A stretch of DNA of 64,000 nt from assembly GCA_025093555.1 (NCBI GenBank), contig JAIWNF010000014.1, positions 434,001-498,000 on the forward strand. The letters are read 5' to 3'. This DNA comes from Circinella umbellata (Eukaryota; Mucoromycota; Mucoromycetes; Mucorales; Lichtheimiaceae). Below are positions 26,491-39,946 of this stretch, in pieces. A program made the position numbers and the translations under genes. The first letter of the stretch is position 1; each line of letters begins with the position of its first letter. The notes below the pieces were generated by a model. It did no database searches. It was not told where the DNA came from and worked only from the letters and a program-made list of their open reading frames with translations.

Positions 26491-29105
26491 ATGGTCTCAA
26501 GATTCCGAGTGAAAAAACTTTCACCAAAACACCCACTCCCTATCTACAAAGAAAGCCAGCTTCCTGATATTTCTGATGCTGCTAATATACAGCGTTCAGT
26601 TCCACAGATAGAGACAGGTGTGGAAAAGGAAGAAGAGGAAGAGGTATGTATAGTATACATCTATCAATTTGAGAACATTAAGAGGATAGGGTTCTTTTAA
26701 CCAGTCTTGTTTGCTATTGGGGGTGTGGATGTGAGTGTATGTGTATGTAAATGTTGTTATATAATGGGACGATGTGTATGGGTAAAGTCGGCTGGTTGGT
26801 TGATTGGTGGACTGGGGGGTCCAAGTAAAGAGGAGTTACAAATTTCCATTTTTATTTGCCTCCATTATTATTATTTTTTCTTATCACACACACTTAGCCC
26901 CCCAATAATTCCCCGGTTATTTAATTATCCTTTTATATAAAACTGGTTCTTATATTTTTTTCCTTTCAACCTACTGTGTAGCATGATCTGCAAGCCGCAA
27001 TTTCAGCTGCTCATGCAGCGGTAACTACTGGAGCCAAGGTTGAGAGCTATATCCCAACACCAGATGCATCACATACTATTTCAGAGAAATTATTTCGTAA
27101 AAATTACAAAAAGGCTTTCAAAGAACCAGCTACACTTGTTCGTTTCTCGTCTACAGTTGAAGATGTGATTGGTTGTCCTTATGTGATGGATGAAGAAGAT
27201 GAAGCATTTCTCAAAAAATATAATACGACAGCAACTAGTGCCACTCGATTATCAGAAGATGAATTTGAAAAGATCATGTGGCAGTACGAATCTACTGTTG
27301 ATGAACACTGGCCCCATCTTGACCTGGTAAATAAAATAAAAACTTTTAATAATATTACCAATCCAAGTGCTTTAAAATTTTCTTTTCAAATATTAACTTA
27401 CCCGGCAAAAATAAAATCATTTGTTGTCATAACGATGATGATATTGATGATACAATTTAGGATCCTACACAAGTACCTTCGTATAATGCTATCCATCATC
27501 TCTTACCGGAGAAATCCAGAGCAAATGAACGTATATATCAGCATTGGAAAGCACGGCGAATAGAAAGAAAAGGCAAAGACATTATACCCCAACTACGTTC
27601 TGAAGATACACTCAAAGGCGAAATTGATCCATATGTCTGTTTCCGTCGAAGAGAGACAAAGCCCGTCCGTAAAACTCGTCGAACTGATCAACAATCCTTG
27701 GAACGATTACGCAAACTGCGGTCAGAAATGGAAATGTCAAGAAATCTACTGGAGATGGTACTGCGGCGGGAAAAGATTCGTAAAGAAGGCCTGGTGCTGG
27801 AACATACTGTATTCGACAAGAAAATCAAATTACGAGAATATCAACGCAAGTTGGGTATTAAAGAAGATGAAGATTTATTACCGTTATTATCCAAGAAGAA
27901 ACGTAAAACATCGATGGAAAGCGGTTCGTCTGGGTATGTTATAATTGTTATTAGAAAAAAAAAAAGAAGTGAATGAAAGAAAAAAAGAAAGGGGAAAAGA
28001 AATGCAAAATTTCTTTCCTCTCCCCCCCCAAAAAAATATCACACCAGACTTTAACCCTTTTTTTCAACTTCTACGTCATCTTCCCATTTTCTAGTGCGAC
28101 AATTAAAATACCACTTAACAAACTTAAACGGGATGATACTCGACACGAAAAGTCACCTATCCAGGTCGCGATTGATGCCGAACTTGCAAAAAAGAGAGAA
28201 CAAGATGCTCCTTACGAAGATATTACAGAGGTAATAAAATTTCTGATCACTTATTATTATTTTTAGGACATCCAATTTTTTTTTCTTTTTTTTACTAATA
28301 CTAAATATAATAATCGTTTTAGTGCCCGTATCAATCATTCCCACTCCCATTACCAAAGCAATTCTATCAATCACTTTCTCCACAAAAACAACTACATCAG
28401 CCTCGTTTCCGAAAACGTATTGGTCGTGGTGGTCGTGTACTTATTGACCGAACTGGCCACGATCGAGAACGTCTTGGCGGTAAATCAGCTCCCTCCACAC
28501 CATTCCAACAAAAAGCATATGAACGCTATCGATTTGATTCTGATTCTAGTGATGAAGATGAACCGTTTGAAGTGGATGAAATGGATGAACGGTAAATATT
28601 CTAAATCAAAAAAAAACTGAAGAACAAAATATCTATCGGTCACAATGCCCCCCAAAATTAATTTTTTTTTCCTTTTACTTACTCCAGGTACCTACAGCAC
28701 AGGACAAGGTTACTCTCAGAAGCCGAGCTCCGAAATCTCATTACTATTCCGTTCGTCACACCGCAAAATGTTATGCAACAACAACAAGCACAAGCTAGAG
28801 CCAACAGCCAACATAATCGTACTGGTAGTTTAAATGGCTCAATAAATAGTCAAAACAAGAATTTATCGTCGCTCCCTATTAAACGACAGAATAGTCGAAC
28901 AAAAATGACACCACAACAAGCTGCAGTTGCTATGGCAAATGGAATGATTGCTGCAAACATGGCAGCCGTTGTAAACGGTAATCAGAATAAAGCAGCAATG
29001 CAAATGGCTATGGCAGCAGCACAGCAGCAGCAGCAACAACAGCAACAACAAGGGAACAGTTCACCAATGAAACAAGGTGTTACTGCTTCACCTCATCCAT
29101 CATAA
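26491..29105 (+). CDS. EPL1: Enhancer of polycomb-like, NuA4 subunit EPL1, 6 exons
   Basis: EPL1 is the scaffold of the NuA4/Piccolo histone H4/H2A acetyltransferase complex and binds the catalytic Esa1-type subunit. Exons 26491-26643, 26982-27326, 27461-27933, 28095-28230, 28323-28591 and 28688-29105 join in phase to 597 residues. The N-terminal EPL1 domain begins RFRVKKLSPKHPLPIY and continues through YIPTPDASHTISEKLF, YVMDEEDEAFLKKYN and LSEDEFEKIMWQYE, all family landmarks. Next come DPYVCFRRRETKPVRKTRRT and a Lys/Arg-rich helical segment. Near residue 460 HRTRLLSEAELRNLITIPF matches the conserved C-terminal EPL1 block. The tail is rich in Gln, Ala and Asn with a 12-Gln run coded by mixed CAG/CAA (about 29018-29050). 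Simple ORF calling breaks this gene into seven pieces. The assignment is firm. Confidence 0.93.
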
Positions 29106-30956
29106 ACAAAACCAAGAGAACAGGTTCCTGTTAGGAACTTTGCCTGGTTTTTCTTCATATGGATTGAATATTTACGCTGCGTTGCATCTAACAAAAGTGC
29201 ATATAATTCACAACGATACTCGCACAGACACACACGATAAACACATACACCCCAACCGTAACTCGTTATTTTTTTTTCTCCATCTTTCCTCATCACCCCT
29301 CTCTCCCCTCTTAAATTTCAAACAGTCCCCTCTCACCCTTTTTTTTTTTAGTTTCTTCATGTACATTTTGGATAAACCGCCGTCTTGTAGCATATATTAC
29401 TTCTCCTCTTCCCCAACTCACACAAAGCATGTATACTGGTTTTTATTTTTATTTTTCGTTCTCTTTGATCTCTATTTCTTTCTTTCTACACAATACTCAA
29501 TATTTAATACACAACTGTGCGTTACGCACTAAAATATATAATTATTATAACCCTAAAAAAATTATTATTCTACGTATTAGCTTCTTTTAATTACATATTA
29601 TTGTGAATGGAGAAAAGAAATAATTGTTAAATATTCGTATACACTGTAACGTATTGAAATTATAATCATTTTTAGACCAACAATATTATCACCATTATTA
29701 TTATTAGTATTATTATAGTGACACAAGTAACCTCATTATGTGATCTTATTCGCTCACGCAATGCCACTTTTCTTGGCAAAGCAAAGACACATTTGTGGCA
29801 TTGCTAACAATATAAATAGCCCAAATAAAATCTTCTCTTTTTACCTTTAAAGTCTTTTAGTCTTTTAACAATTAAATTGACCTAACAATAGTTTTCTTTG
29901 AGCATAAAGTCTCTTAAACTCATCATAAAATTTCTCTTTTGTAGATTCAGACGTGATATTTCTGAATATAAGAACCCATATTTCTATTCTATTTTATATA
30001 CGTAACTTATTATTTAAATACAACAACATAGTGTATTATTTCTTATTTATTTTATATTTTTATACGAAGTGCTTCAATCACACATTGAACGCTTCAACAC
30101 ATAACATTTCACATATAAACTATAATTCAATAATAATTGATAGGGGCGAGCATAATTTTAAAACATAATAATCTTTTATACCCGCTCCTCAAAAGTAACA
30201 TCTCTCGAGTTGTTTTGTCAATAGCAGACAGCTCAACTCTTACATTCCAATCACTTTCTTCCCATCCTTGATAGTCTATTTTTTTTTCCATTTTGAATCT
30301 GTAAGTAATTTTGTGTTGTCTGGAATCGGTATAATCGTTATACGTAGACACAAAAAAAAAAGATATATCATAGTTCCAACTTTAGCTCTTCTCTTTTTGG
30401 TGAATCATCCAAACTCTACCTATATTGGGTGATCAAGATACATGTGAGCTCGCTTATTAATTTGAAAATATTCTTTCAATTGAAAGCGCACATGAGTTAT
30501 AATTATATGATATATTAGAGCAAAACTAAATAAGCAAGTGTTGTAACAGGTTTTTGCGTTCTCCAGTTCAGAAAGCTCTGTCAAATATCCTTGGGACACA
30601 GGAAAAATGAAGAGGAAATAAGTAGAGGGATATAAGATAAGAGAAAAAAAAATGTTCTATAATGATACGTCAGTTATTATTATTTTTTTGGTTGTATATT
30701 GATCTTAATACTTTATTACGTAATAAATAGTTTAAGAACGAAGACTTCATGTTCTTGAAGAATAGCTCAAAGCTGTTACCAAAGAATAATTGGGAAGAAT
30801 AAAAAAATTGCTATTATAAACTGGAATTTTATTTATTTTTTGAAAGAAAAAAGTACAGTGAGAACAACAATAATATATGAATTCATTATAGAATAAGAAC
30901 ATGAGCGCAAAGTATGCGTAAATAATACGTAAAAGATAAAAATAAAAATATAAGCT
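29106..30956. other. Convergent 3' spacer with perfect 10-bp hairpin
   Basis: This lies between the 3' ends of EPL1 and the chitinase gene. It is T-rich with no supported gene. At about 29758-29804, GCAATGCCAC is followed by GTGGCATTGC, a perfect 10-bp stem with a loop near 27 nt. The open frame at 29077-29532 overlaps the EPL1 3' end in another frame and is not credible. Confidence 0.45.
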
Positions 30957-33172
30957 TTAGTTAAATTGAAGTGTTCTTGGATCTGGAGCATAAAATATTT
31001 CTGAATTCGTTTCTCCACTCAACTGGAGTTGAAGTGCCATATTCTTCTTCTGCTTGTTTCTGATCTGAAGTGTTACTTGTCTTCCTTTTTGACTAACAGT
31101 CCCACCTTGAACTGATGTAATGGTTGTATTGGGTTGTACTGTCATTTGAACCATTACTGAGCTACCAAAAGGTCTTGTATTCAATCTTCGGGCATTAATA
31201 CCAAGAGCGAATGTATTTTTTACTTCATCTGTACTATCACTAGCGCTACTATTAGATGAAGTAATGGAAGCAACATAAAGATTGGCAGTTACTTGAGGTT
31301 TTACAAGAGATGTTGGCTTAATCATTAAGCTACTCGTACTATCGATAGCACAACTATTATTATCACTCGTTGAATTTGTTTGTTGTTGATCTTGAGCGAT
31401 AACAAAGCCACAATAAGCTCCATTGGATGATGTGTCGGCATTGAAAAGACATCCGGTACCAGAAGGACACGAAAACTTGCTCCATTCACCATGGTCACAT
31501 AATGCAAAATTACTAGTCATACATGTAGTTGTTTCACCTTCTGAACAAGAATTGCTGGTAGTACTTGTTGGATTTGAATGATCAAGAGCACTTCCATCAC
31601 CACCATAAGAAGATGCAGCGGCAGAAGAACAGATAGAATGGGTACTAGCATCTCCAGACAAGCTGTCCGAGGATGATGGTAAAGATGTCGTTGGGGATGG
31701 GTCTGTATAACTACTAGTAGAGCTCTGTCCTGGTTGTGATGATGGTTGTGACCCCCCTCCGCCGTTACCAGTACCTAACGAGTGAACAACTTTAGCAAGT
31801 GCTTCAGCAAAGTTTGGTGACGACTGAGTGTTGTCATATGATTGTGAAGCATCCCATATAGATACACCGCCAAAACTTGAGTACTGTGATACTTTTTCAA
31901 GAATAGGTTGAAGTTGATCAAGGCCTATATATCCGCTGCCCGCAGCTTCGGGTGATCCAGGAATACCGAGAAGTACTTTAACACCCTTGTTTGGTGATGT
32001 TCCTTTAGCCCACTTGTCCCATGTGTCAAAGTTGAGAGACCCAGCACATGAACAATAATTGTTATAAAATTGAACAAAAACAGCATCAAAGCTAGCACCA
32101 TCAATGACTGATCCCAAGACAGCATCTGGAAAAGGACACTATAATAATTATATATACAAAATAAAGTGTTTGGTTTTTTTTAATACTTTATTGTCCTTTG
32201 GATATGGACATTTGGAAAGTCAGAGATAATTATAATATACCTGAGGTGCAGCAGTAACATAATATTGTTTGGATGAATCGGTGGCGTAAAGCTTTCTTAA
32301 TGTGTTTACAAATGTCTGAGTTAAGGATAAGAAATTAATTATGAATATTATTAATAAATGGATGCATCTATACAAGTTTGAGAAAATTAAACAGAAACTT
32401 AATAACTCACCACATAACCAGTAGATCCACCCCCTTCAATATCCAAATCAAAGCCATCAAGAACAGCGTCTCCAAATGGCCGAGTATCACTTTTTCCATT
32501 GCCAAACAACTCCCATAACGTATTTGCAAACGTGACAGCATCGTTATCATTTTGGAATCCGTACGAACCAGACGCACCACCAAGAGACAATAATACTTTT
32601 TTGCCTTGAGCTTGACATGCTTTTATATCTAAAATAGTATACATGTATATATATAAACGGATGAGCTACCTTTGTCTAAGATCAAAGCGTATCATTGTTT
32701 TTTTTTAAAAAAAAAATTGAATTCACCAACCTTTAGCAACATCTGGACAATCTAACAATGAAGTGCCTGGAAAAAATGTCCCTTTACAAGCACTGGAAAG
32801 ATCCATATTGGGCAAACTACCAATATTAAATGTGTTGACAAAGGCCATGACAACAACATCAGTACCATCAGAGTCGCAATAAGTTCCTAAAGATTGTTGA
32901 CTTCCACTACCGGTAGCACCAGCCGAATTCTATATATTAGAGTAATACTTTGTTAGATACTTTTTTTTTTTACTTATTATATCTTGCTATTCAATATTCT
33001 TTTCCAAAAAAAAAAAAGACAATTTGAAAACCATATAAAAAAGAGCATTTCTATATACCTGTCCCCAATATTGAACCATGGATGGACCATTAATAAAAGC
33101 AATCGATAGCGGGATATAACAGGCTATCAAAGCCATCATGACATAAAAACTGTTAAAGTATATTAAAACCAT
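30957..33172 (-). CDS. GH18 class III chitinase with chitin-binding tail, frameshifted in exon 2
   Basis: A secreted endochitinase that would hydrolyse cell-wall chitin. Exons are 33172-33059, 32930-32731, 32628-32411, 32315-32241 and 32138-30957, about 595 residues if read as one protein. Exon 1 supplies a hydrophobic N-terminal signal sequence ending at SIAFINGPS and the start of the GH18 barrel (MVQYWGQ). Exon 3 carries the SxGG motif (LLSLGGASG) and the catalytic DGFDLDIE with the acid Glu near residue 169. The barrel ends near [11 protein letters not shown] Ser/Thr/Gly-rich linker follows, then a Cys-rich [19 protein letters not shown] module like CBM19 of yeast chitinase. Anomaly: exon 2 has one extra base near 32880-32881 (AACTTAATTGC where the family expects ACTTATTGC), which introduces a stop. 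It is therefore either a fresh pseudogene or a base-call error. Confidence 0.85.
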
Positions 33173-36100
33173 TATTGTTGTGATATGTGAGAGAAAAAAA
33201 GAAGTAAATGAAGCTGTGAAGTTTTTCTCTTGTTTTTTTTTTTTTTTACGTTTTACATATGTGTTGAAAATGATTGCTTTTATATTTAATCGAATTCCAT
33301 TATTGTTATAGTACGGGAACCCCCATCTTACTCACTCATAAACTTGTTAATCTCTTTCTCTCTCTCTCAACCCTACTTATTGAATGATCTATGTTCGTAG
33401 GTATATGACAACATATTAAGTAGGAGATAGTAGAAAAAGAGGAAACTAGAGAAATAAGGAACCACAACAACACCTGAAGTGCCTGTTATCACATGTTGTC
33501 ATATTCCCTCACTATCAAAAAAAAAATAAATAATACCAAGAGAATTACATATTTTTTGTTTACAACACAAATACATCATACATTTATGTTGTTCTAAGGA
33601 AATCGTGATTTAACGCTACCTACTAACTTAAAAGATAATAAAAGTTTACATATCAGGCAATTTTTCATTTACATGTCATTTTAGCGTACGACCACTCCCT
33701 TTGTATAGCAAATGACATTCTTATTAACTTTGTATATAAAACAAAACGGTAAGTTTATATTAATTATATAATACTTGTTTTTGATTATTATTATTATTAC
33801 TATTACAATGAGCTATCGTAGTAATAATGAATGATTGCTCTATTTTTTTTATGTACGTATCAGGTAATAATGATAATAATAATAGTGAGAATAAAAGCTA
33901 TCATCCACCAATTTACACATTGTCTTATTTTTTTTTTGTTTTTGTTTGGATCATTTGTTCTTGGTCGTGATTGTTCATTAGCGTCGTGTGGAATAAAAGT
34001 CTTTTCATGTGAGGACGTGTGAGACTAGTACGTATATAATTCTTTTTTTTTTCTATTGAACGAAAAAAATTTGGACCCTGAAGTATATTAATAATGAGAA
34101 ACAAAAGGTTGAAGAACAGGACCCTTGAGAAACAGGTGGTGGGATTTATCGGATGATGATATCACGTCTTCAGATAGTTGAATAGTTTATTGGTAGCAGT
34201 GATATTATCAATACGTAATCATTCCACGTATCTTATTGCAAAGTATATTTATACAATAGCGAATTAAGAAAAACTATTGCCACATGTCTATTATAAAAGT
34301 GCTAATTAACTCAATTTTTTTTTATTTTATATAATAATAACAATAATATCAATAGTAATAATAACTAGCTCTTTGAGTAGCTTTTCTTGTTTTTTATCCT
34401 CTTTCTACGTATGTCAAGTATATAATTAATTATCCTTGTTTGAAGAAATTCATCATACAATAAAAGACGTTTCGCGTATACGTACGTAAAAGGAATTTTT
34501 TATTTCAAACCACGTGTTATATTTTTACTTGGTACTTTTAGATATCATTATTGCCACACAAAAAAATAACAAAAACATGTGGCTGGCTTTATCTAGAATA
34601 TTAACAGATATCTCGTACATAATGCATCCATATAAAGATGAACAAATATATTATAATAGCTAGTCTTAAATTATATTGTTCATTTCATTACATGCAAAAT
34701 AAATAAATAATAGTGATCAACAAAAGCCCTCATTGCATTGTTATGCATTCCATACTGGTATTACTGACACACCATTGGAATACGTTATTAATGTTTCTGT
34801 TTTTTTCTATATTTATTATCAGCATTGTTCCAAATTTTATTTGAATATCATCAAGAAAAAAAAAATCGTGGGAAATACTGTAATTATGTTGTTATGATAA
34901 AGAGTTTATGCCGCGTTATTATTATTATTACTTTTAACAATGTGACAATAAAAAACAATAAAAAACAAAACAATAATGTATATAAAAGGATATGCAGCAG
35001 AAAATCAGTACCATCTAGCTGGGCCCGAACAATATCGTGTAAATTTTATTTTCTCATTCCTAACCGTAACTGTATAAATAACTGTCTACGTATGAAAAAA
35101 CAACAACATATTAATTACCAATAATGAGTGACCAGATCATTGTTGTTTAATCGATTAAACTGAAAGAAAAGATTCATTATCACATGGAGGGAGGAGCAAT
35201 AAGAAAAAAGAGAGTGAGTGATGACAAAAAAGAAAAGGAATTTTCTCTAGTTTCTTCTCGTATTTTTTTAATAAGTGAGGACAATTTACAACATGCAACA
35301 GACATTAAATAATAATTATCTGTATATATGCATTAGAAGGAAAGAGTGGTTGAAATGAGTTACGTTTTTAGTTTGCCTTAAATAAAATACAGACGCATAA
35401 AGTTATTCTGCAACAATAATAATTTAAATAAAAATAGTAAATAGGTATGGCTTCGGAGAAATGCATGCTGCTGCACAAGAGGAATGGACCTGAAAAGAAT
35501 GACTCCAGTATATATATATATAAACAAATGAAACATACAAGAAATGTGGAATATTTTTTTTTCTTATATGTAAAATCAAAGAAGTGTACATAATCATTTT
35601 ATACCCTTCTTTTTTGCTTTTTATTCTATTCTATTTACATATGACCCATCAAGTCGAGTAAAACCTCATTTTTCTATCATCTTAATTATTACGAGAAGAA
35701 GCGACACTTTTATATATTATTATTATATTTTTTGCCGTTCTGTTATCTACGTATTATATTATTATACCCTCTTTTCTTTTATTTAAATCAAAAAAAAAAA
35801 ATATGCTACTTTTTTATCCTATTCTTTAAAAAAGTGTACGCTCCTTTTTATATATATACCCGAAATTTTTATTATTATATCTTGCTACAGTTAGATACTA
35901 CTGCATTCTTTCATCATGTTTATGTACTATTCTCTTTCTTTTTCCAATCATCATTTTATTCTCTTTTTTAAATGTACCAAACATTCTCTTTTTCTTTCGA
36001 AACAAGCTATCAATTCTTTAACAGTTTTGAATTAAACTTGTAATTCATTATTAGTTCTATGTTTTTCATCAGGCCCCTATAAAATATTATATACCTTTTT

Positions 36101-36901
36101 TTTTCCATTGTTAATAATAGTCCAAAACTGTTATTATGTACATCTTTCTTTTTTTTTTCTCATCATTGATAAATGCTATGTATACATTGGTTAGCCCCAC
36201 CTTTTTTTTTTTAATTACTATGTTCTCGCGCTTTTTTTTTTCTCTCACTTTTTTTTAGTATTCTATTTTGCGACCTTAAAAGCATGGTATACAACACCTA
36301 CCTCAATTATTTATAATATTCTATTTACTTTTTCTTTTCTTTATTTATTTTACTACACAAACATATACACACATTCTTATTAAGTCTATCATTTTATAAC
36401 ATTGAACATTCATATACATTTTATAAATAAACCAAAAAAAAAAAACGTATATAATTAATTCTCATCTTTGCAACATGTTTAATGTACATATAAGTCTGCT
36501 ATAAATATAGCAGTATAATTTATCACCATGGAAACAGAATCAATTTTAAATATAATATTTGAAACTGTTATTGGATGGTAAAGCATTCTGGACGTTGTTA
36601 TTATGTATACTATTTTATTTTTATGGTTTTGATCACTATAAATGTTGAGATGGATATTCCGCCTCACCTTGATAATTCTTTAATTTTTAAACAATTGATT
36701 TATATTACAATAAACTAAAAAAAAAGTATGGTAGTGAAGCATGACAAAAAAAAAAAATTAAAAAGTTACACTGCATAATGTGACGTTGCAAGCCAATTAA
36801 ATCCAACGCGTCCTAACAAATTTCTTTGTTCCTGGACACGCTTTTATTTTTTTTTTTCCACTTTTTATCGCGTAACCATATATATATAAACTAGAAAAAA
36901 A
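33173..36901. other. AT-rich intergenic region between divergent genes
   Basis: No gene is supported in 3.7 kb. It holds the promoters of the divergent chitinase and gamma-tubulin genes. A TATATATATAA box-like run sits at 36879-36890, about 15 bp before the gamma-tubulin start. Many poly-T tracts of 8-15 bases occur, including 33232-33246 and 36846-36857. Confidence 0.5.
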
Positions 36902-39160
36902 ATGCCGCGCGAAATCATTACTTTACAAGCCGGTCAATGTGGCAATCAAAGTATGTTTTTATTTCTATATATAACAATTAGAGAAAAAAAGAGAGAGAGA
37001 GAAAAAAGTATCTATATGTGTGAGTCTACTTTTTTTCTTTAGTTTCTCTAATTATTTATTATTTTCTAAAGTCGGTAGTGAATTTTGGAAACAGATCTGT
37101 ACAGAACATGGCATTAGTAGTGACGGTACTTTAGAAGACTTTGCAACTGAAGGGGGTGACAGAAAGGATGTATTTTTTTATCAGGTAGAGAGACCACTAC
37201 TTTTTTATTTTATAAAACTTACTACATTTATTAAAACCGAATGAGTGAAAAATCTAAAAAAAAAAAACGTCTTTATTCAAAAATACAGGCCGATGACGAG
37301 CATTATATTCCTCGTGCTATTTTATTGGATCTTGAACCTAGAGTAAAGTATTATTTAAGGAGGAATTACTACTACTGCTATTACTAAGGAGCTTATATAA
37401 ATACATATATAAAATTTCAATATATACTAACTGATAAACGGGAAAAAAAATGGGGAATGGATGTTCTTATAATAGGTTATCAATACAATTCGAGAATCAC
37501 CTTACGCGAACTTATACAACCCAGAAAACATTCTTGTTTCAAATGATGGTGGAGGAGCAGGAAATATTTGGGCACATGGCTATTCACAAGGTGAAAAGGT
37601 CTATGAAGATATTATCGATATGGTGGATCGTGAAGCTGATGGAAGTGATTCTTTAGAGGTACGATATACCTTTCTTTATTGTCTTTAAAAATCCGAAATG
37701 TGATTTTTTTTGTATAACTCACTAAAAAACGAATTAAAATCATGTGTCATTAGGGATTCATGTTATTACATTCTATTGCAGGTGGAACTGGTAGCGGTTT
37801 AGGATCTTTCTTACTTGAACGACTGAACGATCGTTATCCTAAAAAATTGATTCAAACTTATTCCGTCTTCCCGAATTCTGAAGAAGTATCTGATATAGTT
37901 GTTCAACCTTATAATAGTATGCTGACACTTAAACGTTTAACGAATAATGCAGATAGTGTGGTAAGTTTTTTAAATATATATATTTGTTTAGGTAGAAACG
38001 ATCGATTTGTATACAATAATTAAAAACCGATTACAATTTATGTATATATTTATATACAGGTTGTGTTGGATAATGCAGCATTGTCACGCATAGCAACAGA
38101 TCGATTACATACAGCAACACCTAATTTCGAACAAACAAATCAATTGGTATCAACTGTTATGTCAGCAAGTACCACTACATTACGTTATCCTGGATATATG
38201 AATAATGATTTAGTTGGTATTGTATCATCCCTTATACCAACACCTCGATGCCATTTCTTAACAACTGCATATACGCCTTTTTCAAGTGAACAAGTAGAAA
38301 AGGTAGTTTATTTTTTATTTATTTTATGTTTCAACTTTGGAGAAAAAAGAAAAAAGAAGAGGGGACTCTTACAGAAATATATATGTTAGGCCAAAATTAT
38401 TCGAAAAACCACGGTGTTAGATGTAATGCGACGTTTATTACAACCTAAAAATCGAATGGTATCAACCGTACCATCAAAAAGAAGTTGTTATATATCCGTA
38501 TTAGATATCATTCAAGGTGAAGTGGATCCAACAGATGTGAGTATCTCCTTATATATATATTCTTAGACATACACTAATAACAACAATATTTGATCCAGGT
38601 ACATAAATCATTATTACGTATTCGAGAACGACGTCTAGCACAATTCATTCCTTGGGGTCCAGCCAGTATTCAAGTCGCATTGTCAAAAAAATCACCTTAT
38701 GTTCAAACGCCTCATCGAGTTAGTGGTCTAATGCTTGCTAATCATACTAGTATAGCTTCTGTAAGTTTTTTTTTTTGATGTGGATAGAGTGTTTTTACTT
38801 TTGTTTTTGATACTTATTAAACTCTATATATATACTGTGAATGACAATGGTGATAATTTCTTATTAGCTCTTCAAACGTACATGTGATCAATATGATCGA
38901 TTCCGAAAGCGTAACGCATTTCTGGAACAATACAGAAAACATCCTATGTTTGCAGAAGGTCTGGATGAATTTGATGATTCACGCCATGTGGTACAAGATT
39001 TGATTGATGAGTATGAAGCTTGCGAGACACCCGATTATATGAACTATGTGAGTTTTTTTAACAAAAGAAAAAAAAAAGAATTGATAAATACTTTTGATAA
39101 CTTATTATTACTATTATTATTATATAGGGTCTCAAGGATAAGGATAAGATGGAAGAGTAA
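36902..39160 (+). CDS. Gamma-tubulin, 10 exons
   Basis: Gamma-tubulin nucleates microtubules at spindle pole bodies and other organising centres as part of the gamma-tubulin complex. Exons are 36902-36950, 37072-37184, 37289-37342, 37476-37658, 37754-37960, 38060-38302, 38390-38536, 38599-38760, 38868-39047 and 39128-39160; they join in phase to 456 residues, the usual length. [18 protein letters not shown] opens the protein. The tubulin signature GGTGSGLGS lies near residues 143-151. [26 protein letters not shown] and [20 protein letters not shown] are gamma-type rather than alpha- or beta-type sequences. The tail [10 protein letters not shown] is encoded by a separate 33-base exon. Intron density is the highest in the window. 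The assignment is firm. Confidence 0.97.
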
Positions 39161-39869
39161 AAAAGAAAACAAAAAACAAAGACCTTTTTTTCATGCGTGT
39201 AAATATATATTCCCTCTATCTTTCCTTCTTTCTTTGATAAATTAAACTTCCCACTATACTAGTTGATTCTGTAATTGTGGAGGATTCTTTTTTCATTACA
39301 TACAAAGATAAATACAGAAGATTGTTAATAATAAATCTTTTTTTTTTCTTTCAAACCTGATGTTTTGGCTATTTGATGTATATCTGAATTTAATTAAACA
39401 ATGTACAATAGGATTTTCATTAGAAAATAAATGGATTATTGGGGGGGGGGATATCTAGTAGCACTCCAGTATCTAATTATCCGTCTGTCTGTGGATTTAA
39501 TATATATATATACAGAGACAATAACAGATAGAAAAGAAATACAGTATGCAGTAATTTCCTTTTCCCTATCAAATAATATACTATTGAGTGCATAAATAAC
39601 AAATTAGATTTTTTTTCAATATATGCTTGCAGCAAAGTTATGTTTTTATTTTTTTGTCATTGTGTTATTTTTAAAGGATAAAAGAAGCACTATACTTTTC
39701 GTTAATTACTGTTTTTTTTTCAGTTTTTGCTTTTAAGAAACAGAGGTGATTTGTGTGTAGAAGAAAGAAAAAAAATTGGAGAGATAGAAAGAGACAAGAG
39801 AAAAAAAAAGATGTAGACTTTTTTTCTTTTCTTGTTATTGTTGTAGTTGATGAATAAACATGGATTATA

Positions 39870-39900
<31 letters not shown>

Positions 39901-39946
39901 TGCGTGTGTGTTTGTATGTTTTTAAGATATTTTTTAAGCAAAATAA
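39161..39946. other. Convergent 3' spacer with (TG)n tract
   Basis: This lies between the 3' ends of gamma-tubulin and eIF4E. It contains a T/C-rich gamma-tubulin 3' UTR, a G10 run near 39440-39449 and a TG/CG dinucleotide tract at 39871-39911. No gene is supported. Confidence 0.5.

Noticed and set aside
29077..29532. 151-codon plus-strand frame after EPL1
   Set aside because: It overlaps the EPL1 C-terminal exon in another frame and is otherwise T-rich 3' UTR sequence.
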